64,000 nucleotides of DNA from Stenogyne calaminthoides (taxonomy: Eukaryota; Streptophyta; Magnoliopsida; Lamiales; Lamiaceae). This document shows, piece by piece, positions 43,368 to 56,399 of the stretch. The translations under genes were made by a program, and so were the position numbers. Where the stretch lies: NCBI GenBank assembly GCA_037126765.1, contig JBBCBC010000031.1, positions 4,225,638 to 4,289,637 of the forward strand, given 5' to 3'. A model generated the notes under the pieces. That model saw nothing but the letters and a program-made list of their open reading frames with translations, was not told the DNA's origin and ran no database searches. The first letter of the stretch is position 1. Each line of letters opens with the position of its first letter.

Positions 43368-45020
43368 CTGTGTTTTAAAAGTGGAAGCAGCGATCGGTTC
43401 AGACAACCTTAGCGCTTTTGGTCGGACCGGTCCGACCGGGTCTGCCCGTTTATAAAGTGGTTGTGCCGTTATGACATTATAATTACGTAATATATAATTA
43501 AATATATAAAATATATTATTTTCTATATTATTTTCTCTTTTAAGCTGAAATTATAATACCCGTGCAGGAATATCTAATAGAATACTTATAGGGTCCATTT
43601 ACTTTGGGTGATAAGATTGTATAAGAATTAATTATCTACCCTTGTCACTTATTTACTTTGTTTGATCAAAAAAATATTTAAATCCCAAATTCTGGGATAA
43701 AATCTAAAATTTGGGATTATGGTTGATATTAAATCCAACGAAAGAGGGTGTGATAATTTATTTTCCATGAGGATATGGTGTACAATGTCCAAATTAGCCC
43801 TAGAACTTAATTCTCTCGTGAAAAAGAATAGGTCAACACCGGCGGAGCGTGAGAGGTGATAAAACCCCTCGCCCGAATACCACCTCCTCGCTGTCACTGC
43901 TGTCTTCTTTCCGCAACTGCTCCTCCTCCTTCCGAAACCGCCGCTCCATGCTTTTGATCGCTCTTTGAATTTTTATTTTCTGAGAAATAAGAGAAATTGG
44001 AAAGAGGCTGCAATTTCATGCTAAGGGAAATACATAAACAGTTTTTCAGATCAGTTTCTTCAGAGATTAGATTGCGGCATTCTCAAAATTTGGCCGCTAA
44101 TATTTCACCTAGTAAGATTTTGTTTGAGGGAGATATGTTCATAAATCAGATTTTCAAGTTCCATTCATAATGGATTTGTATTTATTTTTTTCTTAGAATT
44201 CTATTTTTTTATTTTTTTTTTATGACCAGTTTATTTTCAAAGTAAAATCAATCCAGATAGCAAATCAATGAAAACCATTTCAAAACATGCTGCGATTTGC
44301 CTCTGTCTATTTTATTTACCAACTGATTTGCATATATTTGTCAAAAATTGAATGAGAATTTCTTGGTAGGGATGAAAACGAAGATGGGGCGAAGGTGGTG
44401 AGGAGGGTAGTTCAGTAATTGGGTGAATTAAGTTTTATCAAATTCACTCCAAGTAAATGATGGATAAGATACTAAATTTCAATCTCGATCCCCAATTTCA
44501 TCACACCTTATCATATCTACCCTAATTCTTATTTTCAAAGTAAACAGTGCCATAGAATATGGTATATGTAATTAAGGAAAACAAAAATTTAAACTACTCC
44601 TATATTTAAGCCATATATTTAGCAATTATGGCCCATTAGTATTGACTCCATAATTTTAGACGGTTTTCCCATTAAATGAAAGTAATAAAGTAGTAAATTA
44701 AAAAGTGAAACCTAATTGTGCGTCAATGTTTCAACTTCATCTTCTTCATCCATTCTCTTCAAATCTAAACTGGTAAGCATCGCCGCCGAGTCGGATTACC
44801 TGAAAACTGGGGCGCGTGCGAAAAAAATGGCGAAAACTTGGAGAAATATTGTCGACCGCCGGTTCGCCGGTTCAACCGTTTCCGGTTTTATTCCGCTTTT
44901 GAGCGGTTCTTGGGCGCTTTGAAGTCCCGGAGGCCGGATACTCCAATTCGGTACGGTGGCCTCTCTGATTAGCGGCCGGACCGGTCGAACCGGCCCGTCC
45001 GATCCGCTTTCAAAACATAG
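43368..45020. mobile_element. Non-autonomous hAT-type element, same family as the tRNA insertion
   Basis: It starts CTGTGTTTTAAAAGTGG and, read from the right, CTATGTTTTGAAAGCGG. The 8-bp TSD cttctctc lies at 43360-43367 and 45021-45028. Both subterminal regions carry ggaccggtccgacc-type repeats as in 4282-6013. Within it a second element, about 43591-44553, is recognisable by gggtccatttactttggg against, from the right, ggcactgtttactttgaa. GC-rich, gene-like stretches occur at about 43840-43960 and 44750-44990, the latter with an ORF of 68 codons that I do not recognise. Confidence 0.85.
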
Positions 45021-45103
45021 CTTCTCTCTACTTCTGTACTAAGGTGTTATTACCATATATGTAAAAATCAGCCTATGCGCTAGGAGGCTGCCGGCCGACC
45101 CGA

Positions 45104-45950
45104 CACTACAAGAAATGTCCTCTTTAGTATTGAAAAAATTGTATCAGGTGCATTTATCGATACTAACTCTTATTCTTTTGTATCTACCTAATTGCTTATG
45201 ATGCTATCTCCATAAGCAATAGTGTCGGAAATTTTTTTTTGATACAATTAAATTTAGGGGGAGTGAGTCTAAGGTACAAAGTCACTCCCCTAAGGTACAA
45301 AATAACTTTATTTTGACTCTAAGGTACAAAAATATGGTTAGAAAGTCTAAGTTGCCTTTCTGTCCGTTTTCTGCACTTCTGACACGTTTTCTACACTTCT
45401 GACACGTTTTGAAGTGCATTTTTTTTTTAATTTTCTGCACTGCTAGGCAAATTTTGGAGTGCATTTTTTTTTACTTTTATGCACTTTCGTCTTTTTTATT
45501 CCACTTTTTATTAGTTGCAATTTTTTATATAATTTAATTTAAATTTCAGATTTTATAAAATTTGTTCTAATCTGCACTTTTCAAAAATAATATGTACTTT
45601 CCCAAAATGTGTACTTGGTCAAAATAAAAAAATAAAATTATGAATACATACAAAAAATGAGATAAGAGGCATTTTTGGTACAAATTGTATCTTAGAGTCA
45701 CTTTAAAGATACTTTGTATCTTAGAGTCTTTTTGTTAGAAGTCAGGATCTTCTACGGTTAGGAACGGTTTCGCCCTTCCTAATGTCAGGAAATCATTTTA
45801 TTACCGTTGAATCGTTGATCCAACGTATAATTTTAATTTTAAATGATTGTACTTTGCACTAGTGCGTTTGCGATGTGCATACTGCACTGCATTGCATCGC
45901 GCTACTAATAAATTTAATTAATATTTATAAAATGATGAAATTATCTCGGC
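45104..45950. mobile_element. CACTA-like left terminus with a nested inverted-repeat element
   Basis: cactacaagaaatgtcctc at 45104 matches CACTA termini; the right end is not identified. Within it, 45256-45731 looks like a separate inverted-repeat element: gagtctaaggtacaaagtc near the left is opposed by gatactttgtatcttagagtc at the right, with a T-rich centre containing repeated 'tgcactt' words. No coding sequence. Confidence 0.45.
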
Positions 45951-46437
45951 CTCGGACTCATCCGGACTCGGACCCAAACTCAGAACCAAATCTTGACCCG
46001 AACCGTACTGGACCCTGAATGGACAAACACTCGGACCCGGATCGGACCTTGACCCAGACCAGACCCTGACCCTGACTCGGACCCTGACCGTGACCCGGAC
46101 CCTGACCTGGAACTGGATCGGACCCTAACCCGAACCCTGACCCGGACCCTGACCCGAACCTTGACTCGGACCCTGACCTGGACTTAGACCCTGACCCAAA
46201 CCTTGACCGTGACCATGACCTGGACCCTGACCCGAATCGTGACCTGGACCCTGACCCTTACACGAACCCTGACCCAGACCCAGATTCGACCCAGAACCCG
46301 GGTCCAAACCGGACCTTGATCCACATCTAGACCCGACCTGGACCCAAACCTGGATTAAGACTCGGACCCGAATCAGAACCCGGATCCTACTCGGACCCAG
46401 ACCCGAACCTGACCCGGGTCGCACACGGGCCGAGTTC
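45950..46437. repeat. GACCCTGACCCG-type minisatellite
   Basis: About 490 bp built from variants of gaccc/ggacc and gaccctgacccg hexamer-to-dodecamer units (tcggaccctgac, ccggaccctgac, ctggaccctgac). The minus strand is open as a Gly-Gln/Ser repeat for 99 codons, which follows from the period being a multiple of three and is not evidence for a gene. Confidence 0.92.
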
Positions 46438-46599
46438 GAAATCGTGGATTAAATTTTTTAAATTTATGAACATTGTATTTTTTATTTAAAAAATATTATA
46501 AGGATATTTCAGTAATTTTATCATATTTATTAAAAAAAATTAATTATTTAGCCTTATGGCGAAACAGTATCGTCCATGGCGAAGTTAAATGATGTGTCA

Positions 46600-47190
46600 A
46601 CCTTATAGTATCCGTTAATTTTTTATACTAATTTTTTTTTATTAGTAATATATATTTATTGATACTACTTAGTTTTAGCATCATATACTTTTTAGGATAC
46701 TAATTATCTTTGGTATCAAAAATTTATTTTCAGATACTATTAATTTTATAATATCCATAATTTGTTTGATATTGTTCTTATTTTGGTATTAGTAATTTAT
46801 TTATTAATACACCACTTATTTTTAGCATCAATTTTTTTTTTGATACTAATTGACATTGGTATCAGAAATTAAATTCTGGATACTATTAATTTTATAGCAT
46901 TCATTACTTTTTTGATACTGTTGTTATTTTGGTATTAGTAATTTATTTATTGGTACCACTTATTTTTAGCATCAAATATTTTTTGGTACTTATTGTGATT
47001 GGTATCGAAAATTAAATTCTCGATATAATTAATTTTATAGAACCCATATTATCTATATGACACTATTGTTATTTTGGTATTAATAATTTATTTATTGACA
47101 CCACTTATTTTTTGCATCAAATTTCTTTTTTGATACTAAGTAAATTTGGTATCAGAAATCTAATACTCCCTAGATTAATTTCTGATACAA
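46600..47190. repeat. Tandem repeat of 146-bp units
   Basis: The phrase ttttggtattagtaatttat starts near 46635 (variant), 46781, 46928 and 47073, giving a period of 145-147 bp and about four copies. Each unit has taatttattgata..accact, tttagcatcaaat, gatactaatt and ggtatcagaaattaa. Strongly AT-rich and non-coding; possibly the subterminal repeat region of the element starting at 45104. Confidence 0.88.
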
Positions 47191-47742
47191 TTAATACCCA
47201 ATTGAAAACTCATTTGACTACATAAAAAAAAATGCAACACTTGATGATAAAAATTCATGCAAAATTAGTGTTGAGATATATGTGTGCCGACATTTTATGA
47301 AATAAAATGAATTTGAATTTTCTTACTAATCGAACATGATTTATTTGATTTCAATTTAAGTTAAACTTTAGATTTGATTTGTTATTTAAATCTTTTGCAC
47401 ATTTAAAATTTCAGATATAGTTTTTGCTTTTTTCAAAATTATTTTGGTCGGCACTTTAACACACCACATGATCACATTTGAAACATAGTGGGTGGTTATT
47501 CTTTTTCCACTCTCTTTTCGGTTTTGTGTAGTTTGGTGTATGATAACCTCTATTCTCTTCCTCTACTTAAGTTCGAATTATTTGTGATGTTAATTACCTA
47601 AAGCTGAAAACATTATTGGTGCATAAAGGATTCGAGGTTTGCTTGAATAAACTTTGCCTTATTTAATTTTTTCAGTCTAATACATGTTTTCCCTGCTATT
47701 TATATTATATCTTTATTTTAATGCCTGTGGAAATTATTTGAT

Positions 47743-48684
47743 TTGACAGGAAATAAGATGGACAATACAAGCAGTCCATCGTTTCGCTCAGACACTCCAC
47801 TTGATTCAGAAAACCCTACCTCTCATTCTCTTTCAAATCCTCTAAACCTTCTTGCTACAATGGCCGAAAAATCTGCAAAAAATGTTAACAAAAATGTTGG
47901 TGGATCATCGTCTTCATCCCTTCCAAAACCTGTTCCCGTTATTATTCCAGATTCTCTAGTTCGCGTAACCCTCCAACAAATCGCTAAGACAAACCCTTCA
48001 TCATTTCCTGAAGTGTTTATAGGTTCCAAACTTGTTGATAATCTCTAAATATGTCGATCTTAGTGCTTGTTCTCAAGTTCCTGAACAAAACCCACAAAAA
48101 CCCACTGAGAATCCTTCAAAATCATTTTTTGACAATGTTGATACAACCCCTTCTAACAAGCTTGATGCAGAAACGAAAAATGTAAAGTCTTCAGACTCAA
48201 ATGCTTAAAGGAGAAGCTGAGAATAGTGAAGTTAAGGAGAAAGCAATGTGCTCCTGCATGAGGCCGATGGGGAAAACGTCGGGTGTCACAAAGGAATCTT
48301 GGGAAAAAGGTCGATTATACTGGTAAGAGACCAAAGCGCACTGATGGTGGTTCTACTAATCCAATTGCTGTAGAAGATTCAGATGATGATGTCCCAATGC
48401 AAAGCCCTCATGAACAAAGTGTTGAATTTGGTGGTGAAACTAAGGATTCAGAGGATGGATTAACTATCAATGAAATCCTGGCCAAGAGGGAAGCTCGAAC
48501 AAAGAGAAAGAATGAACCTGTTGCTTCTGATGTTGCTTACTCATCAGGGGAATCTCTTGATGAAGATGTTGATGAAGAAGTTGATGCAGATGCTGAGGAG
48601 AAGGCTGATGATTCTGATAAAGGTGCAAGTCCTGAACCAGACCAATCCAATCCAAATTTTAACGAAGAAGAGGTCTATGTATGA
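47743..48684 (+). CDS. Unrecognised low-complexity ORFs, probable mobile-element protein remnant
   Basis: Two open segments in different frames, 47743-48048 (101 codons, Ser/Pro/Asn-rich, MDNTSSPSFRSDTPLDSENP; PVIIPDSLVRVTLQQIAK) and 48283-48684 (133 codons, GKRPKRTDGGSTNPIAVED, INEILAKREARTKRKNEP, then a long Asp/Glu run). A TAA at 48046 and a frame change near 48210-48280 separate them. The first follows an AG-type acceptor (ttgatttgacag, about 47739-47750), so it may be an internal exon. The basic patch followed by an acidic tail suggests a nuclear protein. Composition resembles transposon-encoded accessory proteins; I can name no family. Confidence 0.35.
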
Positions 48685-48689
48685 ATCCG

Positions 48690-49596
48690 ATCCAAATGAT
48701 AGAACTTATTATGATAAGACTGTTAGTATTAGTGTCCTAGAGACAATCTTTTGTAAGGATATAATACTTGATAATATTCAGTTTGATTTAATATTATTAT
48801 CCATTTAATATTAATGTATGGCAATACACTTGTTTGAATATTATGTTTGATTGTTTGCATTTATTCATATATGTGTTCCCATGAACCAATGCTGTTAGAG
48901 AATGTGAGACCTCAGATGACTTAATAAGCATGGTTCTCAAATAGCCCCGATAAAGGATCATCAAGAATGAGATATTGATGATGCATTTGAGATTGATGTG
49001 CGATCTGTATCATAATCTTAAAGAGTGTTGTAGTTCTCACTTACTACGAGATACTAGGTATCTCATGATGGATGCACATATACCTTAGAGGGTATTGATA
49101 TACTCATCCGAGAAACTGTTTGATATTACTCCACTTAAGTGTCTACGGGTGTCTCGGTTAGTGAAAGCGATGTGATATTCCTCTAACTTGAGGTCAATAT
49201 GCACAACATGTATAGAGTGGTGAACTTTGATCATGACTGACGCTTGCACCCTTAATGGGTAGATATATCATGGATTGAGTTCATCACAAAATGCATGTGC
49301 GTGGTAGTTGTGCCAAGAAAATGATTCATTCCTCAATTTGAATTTAAAAAGAATGCTCGTCTTTGCATACTAATTGGATCGTTGGTCATTGGCCAATGCA
49401 AGTCGCATTTGAAATGGTGTCCAAATGTGACATACATGATCAATTAGCGTAATGAGAAAATATGATTAAATTATTTGAATAGACACTTCATCATGTTCAA
49501 GATTTAATCGGGCATCCGCAAATGAAAGGACATTATCACAATAACCCATGTAATGTTATAGGTTGTTGCAAATACCTCACAACGTACCTTATATAT
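48690..49596. other. Non-coding stretch before the CACTA element
   Basis: No ORF longer than 60 codons, no RNA gene and no clear inverted or tandem repeat seen. It has moderate GC content, and phrases such as gagatactaggtatctcatg, and looks like decayed transposon non-coding sequence. Confidence 0.5.
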
Positions 49597-50617
49597 CACT
49601 ACAAAAAAGATGGTGTTTTACGGCGGTTTTAGCGACGGTTTAAACCGATGAAACCGTCGAAAATTATAGTTGTGATTGTTTTAGCGACGGTTTTTTCATC
49701 CGTCTGGAAAACGAGGGTCACTAAGATTTAGCGGCGATTTTCCCTGTCCGTCGCTAGGTAGCGACGACTTATTTCCATCGCACAAAATATAGACGTCTTC
49801 ATTTCGTCGCTAGAACCGTCGCTAAATCGTGAATTTTTTTTTTTAAAAATGGCTCACTGTGGTTTGAACCCGTGCCCGGGGGGCGCCCGGGCGGGCACCG
49901 AACCACAAACCATCTTGAACCCAACCACCAAGCATCTTCTATATAAGCCATCAAGCCTCCCAATTAAATGAGGCATATATTCGCTTCCATGAGGGACCGA
50001 ACACGGGACCTTGGGCGCCCAAGCGGGGATCAATTCCGCTCGGGCACTTGCTCTTTTGCGTTTACTTAATGAATTTAATTCTATATGTCCTAAAATTCAT
50101 TTTTTTCTAATTTTTTTTAAATTCTTTATTTCAATTATGTTATTTAATAATTCAATTACATTTTAATATAATAATTTATATTTTTTATTTATAAATTATA
50201 ATTAAATTAAAATATATTAAAATTGTATTTTTTAAACTTATTTTTAATAAAATTAATTCTATATGTCCTAAAATTCATTTTTTTTTTTTTTTTTTAAAAA
50301 TTCTTTATTTCAATCATCTTATTTAAGAATTCAATTACATTTTAATATAATAATTTATATTTTTTATTTTTAAATTTTAATTAAATTAAAATATATTAAA
50401 ATTGTATTTTTTAACTTATTTTTAATAAAATTAATTCTATATTAATTAACAATTCTTTTTTTTTCAATTTTTTTTTAAATTCGTTATTTCAATTATCTTA
50501 TTTAGTTATAGTTTTTATATTGAATAATTAGCAAAAAATAAATTATATTAAGCAATGTCAAATAACTTGTAATATGCAAATACATGAAAATATTATAAAT
50601 GAAAGACAATATTATTA

Positions 50618-51246
50618 TTATTCGTCATCATCATCGCTGCCCCCATCTGTATTATTATCATCATCCTCCTCCTCGTCCTGGTCCTCGTCGTCGTCGTCGT
50701 CCTCCTCCTCTTCCTCACCATCTTCATTCTCATTCACATCCTCATCTTCATCATGATCGTTATCCTCCCCGCCGCTGTCAATCTCTATCAAATCTGGATT
50801 TGCAGCTGTTAAGTCTATGAAAAGATTGAAATCTCCTGTATGCACTTCAGTTTGAGCATCATCTTGTTCCGTTTGGAACAGCGTGTCGTCAACCGCGGCA
50901 GTTGAATCCTGTTTAGGAACTTGCACTAGTGATCTCGCCTTTACTTTGCAAACAACCATCCATTCATTGTTCTCGAACCTGGATACATGCAGTAGTATAC
51001 TTGGGATACCTGAGCAGCAAACAAAAATGGATCATACCCCGGATACTTTCGTCTTCTATGAACATCGATCATTTTGTATTCGGGATGAATCCTTGTTCCT
51101 GAAGTAGATGGATCATACCAATCACACTTGAACAACACAACAGTCTTCTCAGGGAACCCCTTATATCCCACTTCAATGACATCTTGTAGGTGTCCGTAGT
51201 AGTCTTGGCTTTCTCCATTGAACATTGCACTGTTAATACAAACTCC
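50618..51246 (-). pseudogene. TNP2 transposase C-terminus: DUF4216 remainder and acidic tail
   Basis: On the other side of the Copia insertion DUF4216 resumes with SAMFNGESQDYYGHLQDVIE, VVLFKCDWYDPS, YKMIDVHRRRKYPGYDPF and AAQVSQVYYCMYPG. A 1-nt shift at about 50975 moves into the frame of EWMVVCKVKARS, which continues to a long Asp/Glu tail encoded by a GTC/ATC-type trinucleotide tract (50625-50770). The tail is normal for the family. Confidence 0.9.
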
Positions 51247-53199
51247 TGTTGGGGAATTAATTGCACGGATCTATTCGGGATGAATATTTAAATACAAATT
51301 TAATTCTAACAATTATTACTAGCATGAATTAATCCTATATTAATTCAAATAATAATTCAACAACAAATCATGCATATAAACAGTTCACATAAATCCTACG
51401 CATGCGGAATTGCTACGGGTTTACGTGAACTAACCTCTTGGAGTGGCAATGGTCTCGTCGATAAAAACACACCAAAAAGCCTTCCCAAGTATTCCCTAGT
51501 TCTTGCTCGTCAATCCGGTGGAAGGAAGCTCGCGAACAATTAACAAAAGGGAAAATAAAAATTTGTTGCACCACCTTTGTGGATTTACTAATTTTTCCAG
51601 CACATGGAATTGTACACTCACAATTGAGGTTTTTCGAAAATACACAATCTGTCGACGTTTCAAAATATTTGATATTTTATCGACGCTGATATTTTCCGAA
51701 AAACCAATTTTCGTGTTCTCCTGGGGATGAAACATTCATCCCCTATTTATAGATAGGTGGTGGCCGATTTTTGTCATGGAATAGGGAGGAAAAAATCTTT
51801 TCTTGATCTCCAAGAAATCTTGAATATATCTCCTATATTTTTTTCTCCATAATTAAAATATTCCATAAAATCCCACCTTCCCTTGTTATGGTTATTTTCG
51901 AAAAAATAAGGATAAAGATTCCAAGATTTGGATCTTCTTGAATTTATGAGATATACCTGTATTGCAAGAATACATATCTTCCGTAATATCTTTTCAAGAA
52001 AATCAAGAAAATCTTTCTTTCCCTTATTCTTTCAAAATTTTCGAAAATAACATATAAATAACCAAGTGGGAGATTTCTTGAATTTAATGAGATAATCTTG
52101 TATTTCAAGAATACATATCTTCATTCCATAACAAAATTAAAAGAAAATCTTTTCTCCCTTTTATTTATATTTTTCAAAATTAATGAGGAAAAATAGCAGA
52201 ACAAAATTTATTTTATTTTTAAACACCTTTTTTTAGGTTATTGGACTTTATGTTGGGCTACTTGAGGGCCTTTAGGAGAATTAAGATTGGACCTTCCAAT
52301 GGATCTTGAATTATCAATATTGAGCCACAATATTATTCAAGCCCATAAATATTAATTAATCCCACTACATAATTAATATTGCACTATCCATCTTAACCCA
52401 TATTACAGTCAATATGGCTCCGTGTTATTATTTCCGTGTTTAAGATTATCTAGCCCATTAATTAATTCAAGCCAATGAAAACAACTTTTTCATTAATTAA
52501 TATCTTTTATCCTTAGTAAAGGAACGGTTCAACATTATTATCCATACAGGAAACTAGTTCCACTTGCAAGATTTGGTATGATAAAACTTATGAACCTCCC
52601 AAGGGCAAATCGAACAAAGCGTGCATTTCTTGCACACGATTCTCCGTATTAAATCTTAGCAATCGATGTGACCAATAATATTGCCCAAGATATAAAGTAT
52701 TGAATCTCGTTGATTCTCTACCCGTAATAAGTCAAAGCAATAATTACTAACCACACGCGATCCTATTTAAGGGACAAAGATTAAGAAATAACGAACCACT
52801 GAGGTCTAATTCTTCCTAGTCCAGTTCTGAAGAATTTGTCCTCCTCAGAGGGTCCTATTCAAAGGCACTAAACATGCACTAGTGTAATCTCTTGGTCAAG
52901 ACAAGTCAATCTCGAGCCTTACACTTCAACCTTTCACGATGGATTGTTCATTTCCATCTAGGTCGTGAATGGTGTACTTTTGGTTACAAGGGACTGTTAA
53001 TTTAATCTTTTGTGATCTGGTATCACTAAATTAACTACAATGTAACACGTACTATTTATTGAACAGTTATGCATTAAATATATGTAACATTCGATGATAT
53101 TTAAAGCATCAGTGATAAACAATTTATTTCAGTAAATAAGACCAAAATTCAGTTTGATTATACAAAGTAAAAGCATACTTTTCAAAGATAATCCCAACA
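51247..53199 (-). repeat. 3' LTR of the 51-60-kb Copia element
   Basis: Starts tgttggggaattaattgc and ends ataatcccaaca in plus orientation. ORFs inside are present at the same place in the other LTR and are not genes. Confidence 0.95.
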
Positions 53200-53279
53200 A
53201 TCTCCCACTTATACTCAAAGTCCGCTTTTAAGTATACTACAAAGATGTCTCGTGTAGTTCTGTCGTGACATATAATGTC

Positions 53280-56061
53280 ACCTACACGAACCTAATAATG
53301 ACTCCCACTTATACTCAAAGCAGATTGACAACGGTCTTGACACCCATTCATTTCACATGTCTATCGAATGTATTCTGAGGCAGACCCTTTGTGAATGGAT
53401 CTGCTAGGTTATCTTCTGACGCGATCTTTGCCACCTCTATATCTCATCTCTTAACGATTTCGTATAAGATGGTATTTCCTTTCAATGTGTTTCTTTGGCC
53501 TTGTGGGCTCTTGGTTCCCTTGAATTTACAATTTGCTCCGACATTGTCACAATAAAGCTGATTGATTGTCTTTGGGCAAATCGGAACTACATCCAAGTCC
53601 ACTAGGAAGTTCTTGAGCCAAACCGCTTTTTTCTTTTCCGCAAGCGGCCTACATATTCAGCTTCCTTGGTAGAATCTGCGATGCATTTCGCTTAACTTCT
53701 CCATGTCATGGCTCCTCCCCATGCAAAACACACTACCGGAGGTAGATTTTTCGAATCTAAGTCCGATTGGAAATCCGAGGTCGAAGCCGATGGGGATTAG
53801 ACTATCTGACTGATAAACTAACATTCTATCTCGAGTTCTTTTCAGATACTTCAGAATGTTTTTAACTGCCGTCCAATGTTCTTTCCCCGGGTTACTTTGA
53901 TATCTTGTCACCATGCCAACCGCAAAGCAGATATCCAGTCTCGTGCACAACATTGCATACATAAGGCTTCCGGATACCGAAGCATAAGGAATGCCTTTCA
54001 TGTCATCTATCTTTTTTTTTGTGTCTTAGGGCACATTTCCTTGGATAGATGGATTCCATGCCTGAAAGGTACGAAGCCTTTCTTGGAATCCTGCATGTTG
54101 AATCGTTTCAAGACAATGTTTATGTATGAAGCTTGCGATAAGCCTATCATCATTTTCTTGCGATCTCGAGTGATCTTGATCCCAAGGATGTGCCCGGCTT
54201 CCCCTAAGTCCTTCATATCAAACTATTTTAAAAGCCATGCCCTTACGTCTGATAACACCTTTACATCGTTCCCGATGAGCAGAATGTCATCTACGTATAG
54301 TACTAAGAATACCAATCCAGTTCCTACACGCTTTTTGTACACACAACTTTCGAACTCGTTTTGATCAAACCCATAAGACTTTATAACATGATCAAAACAT
54401 TGGTTCCAAGCTCTGGATGCTTGTTTGAGTCCGTAAATGGACTTCATGAGCTTACAAACTTGGTGTTCTTGGCCCTTTTCAATGAAGCCTTGGGGTTGTT
54501 GCATATAGATTTCTTCATCAAGACTTCCGTTAAGGAAAGCTGTCTTGACATCCATTTGCCAGATTTCAAAATTGAGATCTTGTGAAGAATCGACAAGAGA
54601 ATTCGGATGGACTTGAGCATTGCTCTGGTGAAAAAAGTTTCCTCATAGGCGATCCCTTCTTTCCGAGTATAACCTTTCGCCACAAGCCTTGCCTTGAAGG
54701 TTTCCACCTTCCCCGTCCGGTCCTCTTTTTTCTCTTGTATACCCATTTGCAACCAATGGGTTTGACCCCATTAAGTGGTTCGACTAGCTCCCACACTCTG
54801 TTATGATCCATAGAACCCATTTCGGCTTTCATTGCTTTTTGCCAAGAAACCGCATCATTGTCTTGGATTGCCTCATCATATGTCCATGGGTCTGATTCGT
54901 CTTGTCCGGGAATCAAGTCCGAGGACTCTCCTATCCCCATGAATCTCTCTAATTTGTCTCACAACCCTCCCACTACGATGAGATTCGGGTTGTGAAAGTG
55001 TGTCGTTTGGTATGTCATCTTGTACGGATTTAGCAATGAGGTTAGCCCCCTTAGCTCATTTAAGGTAATCTCACTTCTGGGTCTTCTTTCGTTCATATAA
55101 GCTTCTTCCAAAAATCTAAAATGGGTGCTTATTACCACCTTTTGATCTTCGGGACCATAGAACATACACCCTTTTGTTCCCTCGGGGTATCCTACAAACA
55201 ACCTTAATTACGATCGAGGATCCAATTTTCCGGCTTCCTTGTCCAACACATAGGTCGGACACCCCAAATTCTCATGTGTGTCTCAAACCGGGCTTTGCGT
55301 CCGGTCCACAATTCTTTGGGAGTTTTGGAAATCGATTTGGATGGCACCAAGTTAGAATGTAAGTCATTGTTTCCAAGGCATGACCCCGAATCGACTTGGG
55401 AAGATCCACATAACTCATCATTGATCTAACCATTTCCAAAAGAGTTTTGTTTCTTTCGCTCTCGCAACCCCGTTTTGTTGAGGGGTTTTGTGCGATTGCT
55501 TTGGGATACAATCCCTTCATCTGACAAGTAGTTCAAAAACTCATCGCTGAGGTACTCGCCTCCACGATCGGATCGTAGAGACTTGATACGTTTTTCCCTA
55601 TGATTCTCTGCTAGAGCCTTAAACTCTTTGAATTTCTCAAAGGTCTCAGATTTATGCTTCATAAGGAAAATATAACCGTATCTTGAGTAGTCATCAATAA
55701 AAGTGGCGAAATACTCATAACCTCCTCTTGCTTTGGTTGACATTGGACCACATACGTCTGTGTGAACGATTTCTAACACTTCTTTGGCTCTATTCCCCTT
55801 GGCTCCGAATGCCCTCTTGGTCATTTTACCCTCCAAACATGATTCGCAGGTTGGTATTGGTTCAACTTGGAGAGACTCCAGTGAACCGTCTTCAACCAAC
55901 CTTTGGATCCTCTTTGGATTAATATGTCCCAATCTTAGATGCCATAGAAGTGTTTCGTTCACGTCTGATGAACGTTTTCTTTTATCGGAAACAATTGATG
56001 TGTTATAGGATGCATTTCGTGAGTGGTGTGCACAGTTAATTGTATAAAGACTATTCGACAA
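53280..56061 (-). pseudogene. Copia pol: integrase, RT, RNase H, lightly broken
   Basis: The GAG-pre-integrase (ETLLWHLRLGHINPKRIQRL, CESCLEGKMTKR) and the integrase core (VHTDVCGPMSTKARGGYEYF, FIDDYSRYGYIF, SLRSDRGGEYLSDEF) are open at 56061-55426. RT has MDVKTAFLNGSLDEEIYMQQ, YGLKQASRAWNQCFD and an intact LYVDDILLIGND (about 54290). After it come MKDLGEAGHILGIKI, YASVSGSLMYAMLCTRLDI and RNase H pieces (EAEYVAACGKEKKAVWLKNF, LYCDNVGA, ASEDNLADPFTKGLP) down to about 53380. Breaks: frame changes near 55430, 55205, 54950, 54700, 54560 and 54220. Order and motifs fit the Tork/Angela-like side of Copia; the lineage is inference. Confidence 0.9.
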
Positions 56062-56399
56062 CGTTCCATGACATATAAATTTATCATAAAGAGAAATGGT
56101 AACAACATTATCAAAAGTAACCGAATATCCATCATGGTAAAGTTTAGAAACCGAAATTAAATTCTTTCTAAAATTCGGAACGTAAAGAACATCTCTTAAA
56201 ATTAAAACTCATCTTTCAAAAAGGGTGCACTTCTCCCACTGCTTCAGCTGCCACTCTCATAGCATCGCCCAGTGTGATGAGGATCTCACTCCCACTAAGT
56301 TGCCGGGTCCGCTTGAACCCGTGAAGCAAACATGATCAGTGGATCCCGTATCAACTACCCACGAATGAGAAGTATACGCCGCTATACAAGTTTCAACAA

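Noticed and set aside
46125..46424. A Gly-Gln-rich protein gene on the minus strand
   Set aside because: The open frame comes from a dodecamer-type repeat; all three periods give simple peptides and there is no start context or non-repeat coding sequence.
50574..50820. Ser-rich and His/Pro-rich ORFs on the plus strand
   Set aside because: They are the antisense reading of the Asp/Glu tail of the TNP2 transposase on the minus strand.
51496..51735. ORF pairs at 51496-51735 and 58845-59106 as duplicated genes
   Set aside because: They occupy the same place in the two LTRs of one Copia element and have no protein similarity that I recognise.
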